In this document: positions 40,507 through 53,200 of the stretch, one piece after another
Position numbering within the stretch: position 1 is the first letter of the stretch
How the letters are laid out: each line of letters opens with the position of its first letter
Assembly: GCF_003265705.1 (NCBI RefSeq)
Contig: NW_020312817.1
Location: 51,869,504-51,933,503, forward strand
Source of the DNA: Callorhinus ursinus
Lineage: Eukaryota; Chordata; Mammalia; Carnivora; Otariidae
Direction of reading: 5' to 3'
DNA: 64,000 nucleotides
Program-made: the position numbers and the translations under genes
The notes under the pieces: model-generated
Seen by the model: only the letters and a program-made list of their open reading frames with translations
Databases searched by the model: none
Told to the model about the DNA's origin: nothing

Positions 40507-42309
40507 CTAGAGACACAGAGCTGGTCATGACCCATCCTGACCTCAGAGCCAGGGGGCGCCGGGGAGACGGGAGCAGAGAGTTAGGTGCCCGGGTCAGGAG
40601 ACCTCTAGACAACACTCCTCAGCTGCTGAGAGCTGGGCCATCAGCCTCTAATTTTACTCTAGGGTGGCACATCCCCCTACAGCATCCCCAGACTCCACTG
40701 TCAAGTCCACAGGGAAATTGTTCTCCCTCTCTCGTGGAGACCAGACACACCAGAATGGAATTCTGAGTGATTCTGGCCCAAGAGGTTAGAGCCTGATAGA
40801 AGGAAGGACTCTAGGGGAGAATCCAATGGGGATTTTCCCACTGGGATGAGTTAAGAGAAGCCAAATCTGGAGGCCCCAGGCCACCATCTCTGTCCACGCC
40901 CTGCGCATCTGGACACTGGGTCCTAGCTCTGGGAAAAGCTACACTGTATCATCGCCACCTCTCACCAGCCCCCACTGAGCTGAGGGTGGAAGAGGGTGCT
41001 TGCTGTGGCCAGGACAGGGACAGAAGCAAGAGGCAAGGTAGGTGTGCCCTTGGGCTCAGAAGCCAGTCTGTCAGTGTACTGCTCATCAAACTAGCCAGTA
41101 AGTCCCCTCATTTGGTCCTCATCTGCACTGGGTTCTAACCGCTGGGCCATACTCCAGCTTCCTTGGGCCAGATGCCTACCTCCCAGGTGTATCCAGCGCC
41201 ACCTCTGCCCCTCATTGGCATCCTGCACGGTTTGGGGAGGCTCAGGGACCCAGCAGGGATCAAGGCCCCCACAAGAATAGGAAATGTGCTGGTTACTTCA
41301 CAGCCCAGCCTCCAGACTTGGCTTTCCTGGCAAGCCCACCAACATGCTATGGCCCAGAGCCCAGCAGAGGGACTGGGAGAGCTGGGCAGTGTTCCCATGC
41401 TGTCCACTCCCTCTGCAGCCAGTCTGAGAGATTTCTCCAGGTCACTTGCCTCTCTCTCCCCCACTGTCACCTGCCCCACTCCCTCGCCCAGTTCCTGTTC
41501 CCAACACACAAGCACACACACCCTTGTATGTGAATGGAAACTCTGGCCTCACCACCAATGGCCTGTTCATCTGGCCCGGGCCCACCCAGGTGGCCACTTG
41601 CCAGGCCTTTCCACCCTGCCACCTGGCCACAACCATCTCCCAGGGATCTCAATCTCTCCTACAGGCCTAGTGCCTCCGAATAGAAGACGCATGGCCACTT
41701 CCGCATCCTCCTCTCCAAGCCACGCCCACCCTCAGGGCCCAGTCCCAGACGCCTCATCAGAGAAGCCTCCCTGGGTGCCTGCCTTCCCACTGTTGATCTG
41801 CCCACACCCAGAGCCAGAACCAGCATCGCTACCCAGAGCCCAAATCCTTTGCTGGCCCTCAATACCTGAGGGGTCCTGATCAGACCTCAGGTGACCTGCC
41901 CCATTTTCCCATTCCACACCAGGGCTTCCCTCCCACAAACCCAGCCCTCAGCTTTAGGCAGGCCATGCTCCTTGAAGCTGGTCAAGACTCACATCTGCTC
42001 CATCACAAACTCTTGCTGTTCCCTAGCCAGAAGTGCCATTGATCATCCCAATCACCCCCATCTTCAAGGTATCTTAGGACACCCAGGGAAAGCCTGCCCT
42101 GGTCACTCTGGGTTAGCATAGAAATGCATCCTAAAGGTGGGCCAGGTCTTCCTCTGCTCCATTCCTGCAAAAGGGCTCATAAAGCACACATGCAGGAAAG
42201 ATGTGTTCATCTGCTCTTCCAGCAGACGCACCAAGGTCCAGCTTCAACCAGGTAGTCTCTGGCTCCCACCACAGGACACCCCCACAGGGACCCCCTTCCT
42301 CTGACAACA

Positions 42310-42545
42310 ACTTCAACACAAGCTCTAGAACCAGATTGCTGGGGCTCCAATTCTGGTCCTGCCATTTATTGGCTGTGTGACTTTGGGCAGCTTGCTTAAC
42401 CTCTCTGAACCAGTCTCTGTAAATTTGGAATTCTACAGTATCTATCTCAGAGAGTTGCTGTGATTGTTAAGGAGATGCATTACATGTTGTTCTTAGCACA
42501 CCCCCTGGCACATAATAAATGCTCAGTAAATGTTTGCTAGTAATG
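42310..42545 (+). repeat. MIR SINE, nearly full length
   Basis: Wording in order: 'aagctctagaaccagattgc', 'ggctgtgtgactttgggcag', 'cttaacctctctgaaccagt', then 'ccctggcacataataaatgc'. One of the best-preserved MIRs in the window. Confidence 0.85.
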
Positions 42546-42744
42546 ATCTTATGAGAGAAATAAGGCACAGGTGGGGCAGGGGCAGAGTGGGTCATAAACT
42601 ATAAAGCTTGCAATTATTCTCAGGGGTGGTATTCATATACCTCATATTTGTTCAAAATTATTCCAGAAGCTGGAAAAGTGGACATTTCAGGAGCCACAGC
42701 CCTGGGCAGAAATCAAAAGCAATCAATCAAGCAATCAGTCTGTC

Positions 42745-42747
<3 letters not shown>

Positions 42748-42795
<48 letters not shown>
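42748..42795. repeat. (CA)n microsatellite, about 24 units
   Basis: A nearly perfect CA run in intron 30, likely length-polymorphic. Confidence 0.97.
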
Positions 42796-42797
<2 letters not shown>

Positions 42798-44689
42798 AAG
42801 CAGGATAAGAGGGAGGGGTGTCATACTATAGACAGGGAAAGACCCAAAAGCCACCACACCTGAACTCTCCTGAGCAGGTGTGGCCCCAGGCATCCTGGGT
42901 TCCCCCTAGAAAAGGCATTTGGCCCGGCCATGCTACACTGGCATCCTGCCAGAACATGCACCACGTCCAGCAGCTAACGGCTCCCAGTTTCAGGATCTGC
43001 AAGCCACACATAGGGCTGGACCTGGGGGGCCCAGCAGGCCACCCCAGGAGTGAGGTGTAGGACGCCAAGGAAAGCAGATCACAACACTGGAAACAGGGCT
43101 TGGCCAGCCCTCCGTGCAACAGCCCGTAGCACGTGCAGCCCAGTGCACCTTGGTTGGGGGGGAGGGGGTCCAGCTGGAGGCAGGGCAGAAGGCCTGGGAC
43201 CCTGTGGCCCCTCCACCTCAGCCTGACAACACACTCGTGCCCCCATGAGTTGGGTGCTAAGGTGAGTGAAGGGAAGGAAGCTGCGCCCCATAATGCCTTT
43301 GCCCCCTCCCAGTACCTGCAGGGACCTCCGTGCTTGCTGATGGCTGCCAGTGCACATTTCCACTCACCTCACACCTCCTCCAGATGGCCTCCCCTAGCCG
43401 CCTCCCAGAAGCACCACTCCCACCAAAACGCCTCTGTCTCGGGCTTTGGCAGCAATTTCTGGGTCTCTGTCCAAGAGCAGTCTGCCCTCCTGTGATCAGA
43501 AAAGGTGTCCCCCTCCCTGGGATTTCCATGAAGGCAGGCGCCAGGTATCTCAGGCCTAGCTCAGTGCTTGGCCCACAGCAGGCCCTGGCCCTGAGAAATA
43601 ATGTCCTTCAGAGGGAGGAACCAGTGTCCCCTTGGGGAAGGCCCCTCACACTGCCTAGGCTTTTCCACCTGTCTTGCCTCCAGAATGGGGGATCCACAGG
43701 GCTCTCTGCACCCCCCAGCCCCCAACCTGCCCCCCAGGTATGGACCTGCCTCCTCCTTCCCTTCTCTCCTAGTTCGAAATGACAGATGGGGATTGCTGAG
43801 AAGAAGCTGGGAGAACCAGGAGCCCTGCTGAGGGACACCCACTAAGTTCAGTCCCTCCCAGCGGAGCCCTGGTCCTGTAACCGCCCTGGTTCCCAGCCTG
43901 GGCAGAACTCTACCCACACCATTGGCCGATGTCTTCCTATCCTCCGGCCCACTGACCCCTTTGCAGGGGAAGCTGGGCTCTGCATGCTTCCTCTTCAGAC
44001 CCTGGGAGCAGATGGGGAGGTCAGCTCTCCCTCCCAGCCCAGCTGTGGCCTCTGAATTGAGTCTCCAGCAGTCTGGACACCCCCAGACACCCCCATCCCT
44101 GGTGACTTTCATGCTCAACCCAGCTGAAACCCTCTGGGGACCCCTTTCTTGCCCCCCAGGCCTCTTGCACGTTGGTCTCTCTGCCCCTTTCTTTCCCTTC
44201 TTCTTCCTAGGCGTCTAGCCTCTTCCTCAAGGTCTCTGTGCAAAGATGAGGAAGCCCCGGTCCCAGGTGCTTCCACAGTGCCCTGAACCTCTTCTTATCA
44301 CATCCAGCAGCCCCCCACCATTGACCCATCTGTGCCCTCCCACTGAGAGCTCTGGGAGGTTTCTGTCATACGCCCAGCTGCCCCCCACACACAGCAGGTG
44401 CTCAGGACACACATGGAGAGCAGGTGAACGAAAGAAGGAGGTCACCTCAGGAGACAGCAACAGTGTGAACCAGGGGGAGAGCTAGTGAAGAAGGCCAGCC
44501 TGTCACCCAGGTCCGGGGATCAGTCTGTACAATAACAGATAATCCCGTGTCACACTTCCTTCACTCTGAGGTATATTTTGGTTTTCAAGTGTAGACATAC
44601 AAGGGTCACACTCCAGAATTTCTCTCAAAGCAAACAATGAAGCCCCTTGAAAATCTGGTTTGGGAGCTTCTGGAAGGTCCCTGCTTCCT

Positions 44690-44875
44690 GTCAGTCCTTC
44701 CCTCTATGTTGTGCGTTGTTGGATGTTTAGCAGCATCTCTGGTCTCGACCCATGAGATCCCCATAGCTTCCTGACCCTTCAACTGTGACCACCAAAAATA
44801 CCTTTAGACATTGTCAAATGTCCCCTGAGGGATGGGGTGGGGGATAGAAATTGCCCCCAGTGGAAACCCACTGGT
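44690..44875 (-). mobile_element. MER20-like hAT transposon
   Basis: Read on the minus strand it has 'tttgacaatgtctaaagg', 'tttttggtggtcaca' and 'gatgctgctaaacatccaac', the order expected for MER20. The element is non-coding. Confidence 0.7.
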
Positions 44876-45039
44876 AAAAACCAAATGCAGTGAGGCACCC
44901 CCGCCCCACCCTTGGCAGGTTCCTAGCACATAAGCAGCTCTCAGTGAAAGGTAATAGTGGTGTCAGTTTCAGTCTCTCAATTCTCCATTCTCATGCTAAA
45001 ACAATACCTTCCCCCTTTAATCTCTTTTTTCTTTAAATT

Positions 45040-45330
45040 TAGAACCCATCCCCTTCTTTCTGCCTCAGGGCCTTTGCACAGGCTGTTCTCACCACCTTGA
45101 ATGCCCTCCCAGATGAGCTAACTCGAGCTCTTCCCTCAGCTCAGTCACCACTGAGGCCTGGATACCACTGTGGCTGCCATGCCTTCAGCAGCAGCCCCTG
45201 CTCAGCCTCTCCTAGCTCTCTCCTGCATCCATCTCTCCATACGTGTGGGCAAGGCACACACGCTCCTCTCTCCCCTGCACCCGGCCCAGCATCAGGCACT
45301 TAGTAGTCATCCAATGAAGATTTGTCACAG
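45040..45330 (+). repeat. L2 LINE fragment
   Basis: Contains the classic L2 string 'ctcagggcctttgcacaggc', then 'tgttctcaccaccttgaatg', and ends near 'ggcacttagtagtcatccaa'. Confidence 0.75.
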
Positions 45331-46870
45331 AAAATGAATCACCAGCATTCCCTGCCCTCAGCCACGTGGGCAGCGTTCAGGCCTCGGGTCTCAGGGGAAG
45401 GGTCAGAAAAATGCACATCAAACAGCACCCTCCTTCCCTCAGGGGGCTCAGAGTAAGATATTACTACAGAAAGAGCAAGGGATATGGTTTCAGTCCCCTC
45501 GCCCGCCCCCGTGGGGCCATCTCTGGGGTGGAACAGAATGGGGTGGACCCTCGGAAGGTCCCACTCGGGAAAGCTTCCTGGAGGAGGGGAAAGAGAAGAG
45601 TGTTGGCATAAGAGGAGCGCTCAGGGGAAGACTCAGCGAGAGGGGCCAAGTTGGGGCAGGGCAAGCTAGGGGAGGGAGGCTGGCTTGCTTCTGCTCTCGC
45701 TCAGAGCCCTGGGCAGAGAGAGCCAGGCTGCAAGGGCAGCTGATGCCTTGCTTTCTGCCCCTCCCCCCCCACAACTCCACGCACTCACTCTTCCCCAGCC
45801 CCACCAGGCCCCAGGGCATTGGGTTTCCCACAGCCACATTCCTGCCTCCATAGCTCACGCCGATGCGACTCCCAGACTGTGGTCTGTGGCCACACACTCC
45901 ATCTTGGGGCTAGCTGTGTAAGGGATCCTGCCGGTCGCCCAGGGGACTGGGCAGCATCCAACCCGCCGCTGCCCGGCTGGCAGCCATGGCTCCCGGGAAG
46001 AGCCTGAGCTTAGGAGTGCGAGGAATTCTCTCCCTCCCAGATGGTGCAGGGCTGCCCCCAGGGGTCCCCAGAGCCAGTGGCCAAACCCACCTTATCTGCT
46101 GAGGACTCCTGCCCCGGGGCCTTGGTGTGGCCACCACACCAGGAGGAGGTGGGCAGGTTCTGGGAAAAGAAGCAGCCTACCAAGGTAAGGGGACCCCACA
46201 GCCCACCTAAACTGGGTCCAAGACCAAGCACCAGACCGCTATCGTGTCTGAAATTCCTCCTGTCCCACTGGTTGTCGGTCACATACACACCTCCTCCCTT
46301 TGGCAGTGGTGCAACACCTCATCCATACGGGGCCCAGAGATCTGGCTGAGGATCTATAACCCGAAGGCAGGACGGAGGATGAAGGGGCAAGACCAGTGGT
46401 GGATGCAGCAAGAAGACAGGCTGAGCAGAGGGTCCCTGGGGCTGAGCAGGCAGAGGACAGAGCCCCCGCAGCCAGACCATGATGGTCAGGAAGGAAACAA
46501 CAGAGCCTCGGCAGTATCTCAGGGGGCTATCGGGACACCTTCCATCCCATCAGAGTCAAGCAGGTGGGTCTCAGGGGCCAGCCGCCCTCCAGGCTTCCCG
46601 GGAAGGGCTCAGTTCCAGTGCCTGATGGAGCCAGAGAGCACAGGGGACAGAGCTGTTGGGAAGAATGCACTGTACCACTCTGCTGCTACTATCTCTTATG
46701 TAAATAGGACCAGGGGCCCCCAGAGCAGTTAGGGCTGGAGCTGGCCCGCACGGCTCAGAAGAGCAGAGTAGTAAGCTTTCAGGCATATTGCAAGCTGGCT
46801 GTTAAACACGAATATTTGTAACAATTGAATCATATAAACTTATAATTACGGAAATTTTTTTTAAAAACAG

Positions 46871-47076
46871 AGGTGATAAGGGCGCCTGGGTGGCTCAATC
46901 AGTTATGCATCTGACTCATGATTTCGGCTCAGGTCGTGATCTCGGGGTCATGGGATCAAGCCCCGTTTTGGGCTCTGTGCTGGGCGTGGCGCCTGCTTGG
47001 GATTCCCTCTCTCCCTCTCCCTCTGCCCCTCCCCCCACCCTCTTAAATAAATAAATCTTTTTTAAAAAGGTGATAA
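46871..47076 (+). mobile_element. CAN-SINE (tRNA-derived carnivore SINE)
   Basis: The body at 46880-47067 opens with 'gggcgcctgggtggctcaat', carries the tRNA-related head and CT-rich middle, and ends in AAATAAATAAATC plus a T/A-rich tail. It is flanked by the direct repeat AGGTGATAA at 46871-46879 and 47068-47076. It marks the host as Carnivora. Confidence 0.93.
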
Positions 47077-47529
47077 ATACTCAAACTCATCACTTCTTAA
47101 TTATTTTACGACTTTTGACTATTGTTCCGCTCCTGAGGTTATTTACATCTAATATATCTGTGGGCTGAAAATGCTATATAACCACCCGCTATTGCTCATC
47201 TCCTCCCACCTCCACTCAGCGATGTCACATTGCTAGCTCAAAACGGCCACAGCGGGGATATTTACACCACAGAAACCAGCAAGTACTACAGACCAGACTG
47301 GGTTTGTTTTTTGGATTTTTTTTTTTTTTAATTTTCTGGAGAGCCAGTTATTAAACACTGACCAGCATGCCCTAGGGTGAACTGCCAGGACCTCTTCCTC
47401 ACTACTGGCTTTGCTGGGACAACCAAATAACCAACAGCCACGTAGGGTAGTATGCTATAAACTCTGAATCACCCCACCGTTATCCATAGAATTTTTCTTA
47501 ACACTCTTGTGAGGAAACATCCCTAGAAT

Positions 47530-47700
47530 CATTATGACCTGCCTTCTCTGTACCTCCGTTTGCTCATCTGTGAACTGGGAGTAGTGATAAACCCCATCTC
47601 CTAGGACTGCTGGGGGCATGAAAAGAGACAATACACAAACAGGGCAGAGGTAATACCTGGCCCAGGCACATGCTCTATAGAATGGCTGGTAAACGCTGTT
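47530..47700 (+). repeat. MIR SINE fragment
   Basis: Contains 'tccgtttgctcatctgtgaa' and, downstream, 'taatacctggcccaggcaca', in the order expected of MIR. Confidence 0.6.
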
Positions 47701-47899
47701 CAGAGAAGGCCAGGGAGTAAATCCATTCACCTTTGCAGGGCAGCTGCCCCTGCAGCAGGACAGTAGCCACAGAATGCAGACACGAATGAGCCCGGGCACG
47801 TGCCAATAAAGCCCTGTCTACATAAAACGGCCAAGGACGGACTAGGCTTGTAGGCTAAGGCTTGCCGACCCCTGCTCTGGAAGGGGAGGTTATTGTTTT

Positions 47900-48005
47900 T
47901 GCTGTGTTGTTATCAGCCCTATCCTGAAAGTGAAAAAACTGGGGCCCGGAGAGGTCACTGCCTTCCCTAGGGTCGCATAGCAAAATTAACTGACAGAGCC
48001 AGGGG
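47900..48005 (-). repeat. MIR SINE fragment
   Basis: Reverse MIR core: 'gaaaaaactggggcccggag', 'aggtcactgccttccctagg'. Confidence 0.6.
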
Positions 48006-49624
48006 CCCCCCGACAGCCCCTCCAGGCTCTTCCCAGCTTCGGCTTCCCCATCAGAGCTCAGCACCTGAGCCAGGCTCCGGGGCGGGACAGGGCTGAGCGC
48101 CAAGTCAGGGCCTTGGGGAGCCCAAGGCCCACGTCACTGCCCTGGCCGCCCAGCCTCAACTTCCAGGGAAACCCCACACAGGCTAGCAGGCCAGGCCGAA
48201 GGAGAACACTTTAAAAAGAGGGAACTCGGGAACACAGACCTCCCTTCCTAATCAGGGCTGATTGCAACTTTAAGTAGAATAGCAGGCAACGGTGCAACCC
48301 CATTTAATTTACAGCTGGAGCCGGGGCTTGGAAGCAGCTGCAAAAATCCTTGCAAAACTACCGGCCAGCCCCCGGGGAGCTTGGGAATGGAATCAGGAAA
48401 CCTGGAGAATCCGCAGTGCCACGTGTGGGCTGGCGCAGGCGTCTGTGTGTATGCGAGTGTGTGCGTGCACATATGCCCCTCTTGACTTTCCGCGTGTCCA
48501 AAGGTGGAGGTTGCAGAGAACGCTCAAGCAGATTCTACCCCATGCCTGAGCGCCTCCGTACTCAGGACGACCGTACATCCCACTTTGTCTGGGACGGCCC
48601 TAGCTTACGCCTGTTTCCCAGCATGATTGGGACAATAAGTTATAGGGTCATCCTAGCAGTTGTGGATGCAGACCCCAGTGCATGTACAATAACACACAGG
48701 GGGCCCCCACCGCGTCTGCCCAGATGTGACACACATACTCCTTGGCACCCGTGCACCCCCATGTGCTGGCATTTTGTCTCAGGTACACAGACACACAGTT
48801 GGACCCTCCAGACTTCAGCATCCAAGTCTGGAGTGAAACAGATCCTGGGGTTCACCAATTTAAAGGAATTACCCAAATGGTCCTTCCATGGGGGGAGCAG
48901 CAAGAGGGGCAGGGAGGCCCCTGCTTGAGAGGCCAGCCAGCCTTCAATTAGCTCCTGCTTGCACAAAACCAGGTATAGAACAGGTGCTCGATTAGCATAT
49001 TCAAGAAACAGAATCCAGGGAAATATGGAATCACCTCCCCCACCTAAGCAGACCCAGCAGGGATTTGGTTTCCTTAATGAGGCAAACCCCTCTCACCTCC
49101 CGGATGCTGCCCTTGGTCCAAGTGCCCACTCTGGGAACTAGGCCCGGGTACTCTGCATACAGCAGGGCTTCATCCAGGTACAGAGACGGCCCCTCCCCTC
49201 CTCACCCACATCTGACCTCCTTTTCAGGCAGCTCAAATCCCAAATTACTCCTCTCTGGCACCAGCCTTTCCCTGACCCCCCTCCCAGCACTTCCGATTCC
49301 CAGCTGCCCATCTCTGCTCTTAGGCTGGGGCTTGGTAGGCCTGTCTCCGTAGATCCTCTCCACTTCCGGTCAGGACTCAGACCTCAGATGACCAACCAGA
49401 GGCTTCTCAGCGTGGGGGTCGTGGTGCCAGCTCCTCTCTAGCAGCCCTACTGCTCCAGGGAAGCCAAGCCACACGGCTGCATGGGAAAAGTGATGCCAAC
49501 AGCCGAGGGTTCCAGCCAACTGCCCAGCACCCTCCCTAGGACCCCACTCGAGGGCCTTCTCTAGGGGGACATTATGCCCTAATGGGAGTGGGAATATGGG
49601 GAATATGAACTGGGGGACAGAAAA

Positions 49625-50095
49625 CAGAAGAGCCCATTGTCTGGTCTTGGTTCTAAAACTGACTCATACTGTCCTACTGGGCAAACCCCTTCTCAGGCCT
49701 CAGTTTCTTCTGGAGTAATATTAGGGGCTCAGAGTTGTTCTAGAATAGCACTGTCCAACAGAACTTTCTGCAATGATGAAACTGTTCTATAGCTTCATGG
49801 TCCAATATGGTAGCCATGAACCTGGTGTGGTTCTTGAGCACTTGAAATGTGGTTGGTATGACTGAGGAACTAAACTGTCTTATTTTAATAACTTTAAATA
49901 TAAATTGAAATACTCTCATGCAGCTAGTGGTTACTGTGTTAGACAGTGCAGTTATGGGACCTCAGTAGTCTCCCCAACTGTAAAATGGGTATAATAATAG
50001 AATTCAGTCTTCTGGGGTCACTGTGAGGATAAAAAGAGACCATGCACAAAAGCTTTCAGCCTGATCTTTGGCACATGGTAAAATGGATTTCAGTA
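49625..50095 (+). repeat. MIR SINE split by a hAT element
   Basis: The left part (about 49625-49737) carries 'tgggcaaaccccttctcagg' and 'cctcagtttcttctggagt'. The right part (about 49953-50095) continues with 'cccaactgtaaaatgggtat' and 'gtcactgtgaggataaaa'. These are successive parts of a MIR, separated by the MER3-like element. Confidence 0.7.
49745..49952 (+). mobile_element. MER3-like non-autonomous hAT transposon
   Basis: Starts 'agcactgtccaacagaactt' and ends 'tgttagacagtgcagtta', with the diagnostic 'gagcacttgaaatgtggttg' in the middle. About 208 bp, the usual length for this family. It interrupts a MIR. Confidence 0.75.
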
Positions 50096-50159
50096 ATTCT
50101 TCTCCTCTTTGGGCTCCCAAATTCCCTTGAGAATTGGAGAAAACCACAGACCTTAAGCC

Positions 50160-50350
50160 AGAATTTACACATCATAGATACACATGCCCACAGTGCACAT
50201 ACGCACGTATCCCACATGTGCACACATCGTACTCGTTCATACACATGTGCACATACATATCACACACACAGGCATGTTGCACACATACTGTGTGTGCGCA
50301 CACACCATCCATGTGATTACACATCAGACACACCTGCATACACAGATCAC
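50160..50350. repeat. Degenerate CA/TG-rich tract
   Basis: Over about 190 bp the sequence alternates purine and pyrimidine (CACATG, GTGCACAT, TGTGTGCGCACACAC), with many small inverted units. It looks like a heavily decayed dinucleotide repeat. Confidence 0.7.
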
Positions 50351-51632
50351 ACCCGCACACCCACAACTATGCATCCGATTTCAAGGGGATCCAAAGCCAG
50401 GTGGAGAGCGCCTTTCGAACATGAAAGTTCCTTCCAGCTCTAAAAATCTCCAAGGCTCTGAGCACATGTTGCCGAGACTCTGTCTCCTTCCCTCCTGCCC
50501 AGGCTCAGGCATCTCAGAAAACCCTTCCTAACACTCAGGGCCAAGCACAGAGGCAGGGTTCTGGAAAAATCCTTGCGCATGGAGGGCAGGCCCAGGGCAA
50601 GGGCGACAGGATGGATTCTGTGAGCTCATCCCAGCAGCCGTCACCAGAGTTCCCAGAGAGGCTGGTGGCGTCGGGAAGGGGTGCCTGGGTGGGAGCCGGC
50701 GGTGGCGGCAGCAAGGGGTGTGGGGCGAGGAGAGGGAGGCTGGATGGAACGCGCTATAATAGCAGCTTTGTGCTCTGCTTCCCAGCTCCCTGGGAACGCC
50801 AGGAAGATTATGAAACCGGTGTCTTTGGGAATGCCAGGATATTAGCTGGAAAAAGAATAATACGAAAATAAAATAATGCTCGGGATGGAGACAGCAGACG
50901 ATTAGCAGACGGAGCCAGGGCCTCCTGCTCCACAGAGGGAGCCAGGCTTGGCCCCAGCAGAAGGTTTCAGGGAAAGACTGCCCGTGCTAATGAGCAGACA
51001 GGGCCTGCCTTCCAGCAAGATGTCTTCAGGAGGGAAACTGGCAAGCAAGGCGCAGCCTGCTGGTGGACCCAAGGGCCAGAAGTGGGGTGGAAGGAGGCAA
51101 GGGGGCACCATAGGCCTGGTCCTCGGGTCCAGACATCCAGAAATGTCAGATTACCAGGAAGACCACCTGGTCACCACCCACGGTGCTTCCCTAGACTCCT
51201 TCAAGGTCTGCCTCCCAACGTCCTCCTCCAAGAAGCCTCCCTCATTAGACACCGTCATTCTTGGCCGGAGCATTCATGGCAGATCCTTATTCTGCCCTCC
51301 AGCACCTCAAAGATGCAGATCCTACTGGGTTCATTTGTACTCACATGGGAATGCCTCTCTTCCTCATCAGACAACAGTTCCCCACAGGCCAGGCCTCCAC
51401 CATCAGATCAGGGGATCATTAGAAGCAAAGATCACTGTTCTCTTACCAGGAAGCAAGGAGAACACGTCATTGTTCCCTGCTCCCCTCTCTAGGACCCTGG
51501 CCAAACACCTTCACCCAGTCATGGATATGCCCCACCTCTCTCAGAAAGGCATCCAAGTGGGGGGGAGCAGGGCAATGTGACCACCTCCCTCATCTTCCTC
51601 ATGCCCGACGTGCCTCACATCCTCACCCCTCG

Positions 51633-51780
51633 AAGGTGGTCCTTGGACTAGCAGCATTGACATCACTGGAGTCCTCTTAGAAATGCAAACTCTAGGGTTC
51701 ACCCAGATACGGAATCCCGAGTGCACATTTTAACAAGACCCCCATATCGCTCCTACGTTCACTCAGCCTGAGAAGCACTT
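51633..51780 (-). mobile_element. MER5A-like hAT remnant
   Basis: Contains 'cttagaaatgcaaactctag' and ends 'agcctgagaagcact', as in reversed MER5A. Confidence 0.65.
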
Positions 51781-51824
51781 CCTTCCATGAGTCACGTGGG
51801 TCCCCCTTACAATGACTCTAGGAT

Positions 51825-51950
51825 GCGGTGACTTTCACAGACAAGGTAACAGAGTTGCTAAAAGAGTAAGTGACCTGTCCGCAGCTAGGAAAGAAAGGAA
51901 GCAGAATTCAGACCAAACCTGCTCTACTCTGAAGCCTTGCCTATCCCACC
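51825..51950 (-). repeat. MIR SINE fragment
   Basis: Reverse MIR wording: 'acagacaaggtaacagagtt', then 'agtaagtgacctgtccgcag'. Confidence 0.65.
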
Positions 51951-52159
51951 ATGCTCCAGCCAAGAGAATCAGCAGACGTCAGTGACCAGTGGACAAGGCC
52001 AGCACCCAAGACAGTAGCGGGGTCCAGGCACCCAGAGAACCCTACCATCTGCTCCCATGATGCAGGATGGACATTAGCCTCAGTTCCATCAGTACCTCCC
52101 AGGACGAAGGACAGCAGATTCAGGGACAGGAGCACATCTAGGTGACCATGAAGGAGAGG

Positions 52160-52188
52160 GTGTGTGTGTATGTGTGTGTGTGTATGTT
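52160..52188. repeat. (GT)n microsatellite
   Basis: About 28 bp of GT repeats with TATG interruptions. Confidence 0.8.
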
Positions 52189-53034
52189 AGTGCTGATGGA
52201 GGTTCGAGTCACTGAAGTACAGAGTGGTCCAGACAGTTACTGTCAAATGGGCCAGTGGCCCTATCCAAATGCTGGCCACACCTAAAGACTTTCCAAAACT
52301 GTGTCCTCCAACCCCAGGTCTGTGGGATCCAGCCTCTCCAACCACTGTCTGCCCCTGGTTCTCTATGTCAGCCAAGTTCCCCCAGGACTCAGAGGGCTTC
52401 ACTATGTTGGTTTCTGCTGCATATCACAGGCGAGGCACATCTGCTTCACAATCAACCACCTCCCCATGTCTGTTGACTTGACATTTGATTTCAATGCTCC
52501 CTCACGACATTTTCTCCCACATAAAGAATAAACGAATTGGTTTCTGTTTCTGGGAAGTGCCCCCCTTCATTCTCCCGGTCACCGAGGCATGAAAGCTTGG
52601 CAGTGGAGCCCCAGCCTTGCTCATCTTCTTCCCCCAGATCCTGGCCAGCCCCAGAACCCATCCACACTGCTGTCCATGTGTCTCTGGCTACCTCTGGCCT
52701 CGCGTCCTCTCTCCCACGGCCCTGGCCTCCCTGCCCTGGGCGGCCTGGCAAGCAACTGCCAGATCCGCCTCCTTCACACAGCACTTAACCATGTGTGTCA
52801 GACTTGCCAGAGCCAACCATGAACTCATCACGGCCCCAGGCCCACCCCACCCACCCTGTGGCCCGGCGATGGGAGAAGCCCTACCATGCACCCAGCAGAG
52901 CCTCTGGGCCCATCTGACCCTCCCCAAACTCTGTACTTCCCTATACTCCAGCCCCCAGCTCCCACCCCAGATGGTCACCTCATCCCAGATCACTAACCGA
53001 GATTCCTGATGGTCTCCTGGTGGTTTCCACTCCT

Positions 53035-53200
53035 CCACTCTAACCAGCCTCCATGGCTAGTTGACCAACAGCCCTGAAGCCCGGCTCTGACCAGAGCACT
53101 CCTCTGCTCAACAACCCACACTGGCTCCCTATTGTTCATTGAACAGAGTCCTGTGGCCATCATCAGTAGCTCTTTGCCCAGCACTGTTTGCAGGGTTTTT
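53035..53200 (+). repeat. L2 LINE fragment
   Basis: Wording typical of L2 3' regions: 'gctcaacaacccacactggc' followed by 'tccctattgttcattgaac'. Old and short. Confidence 0.55.
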
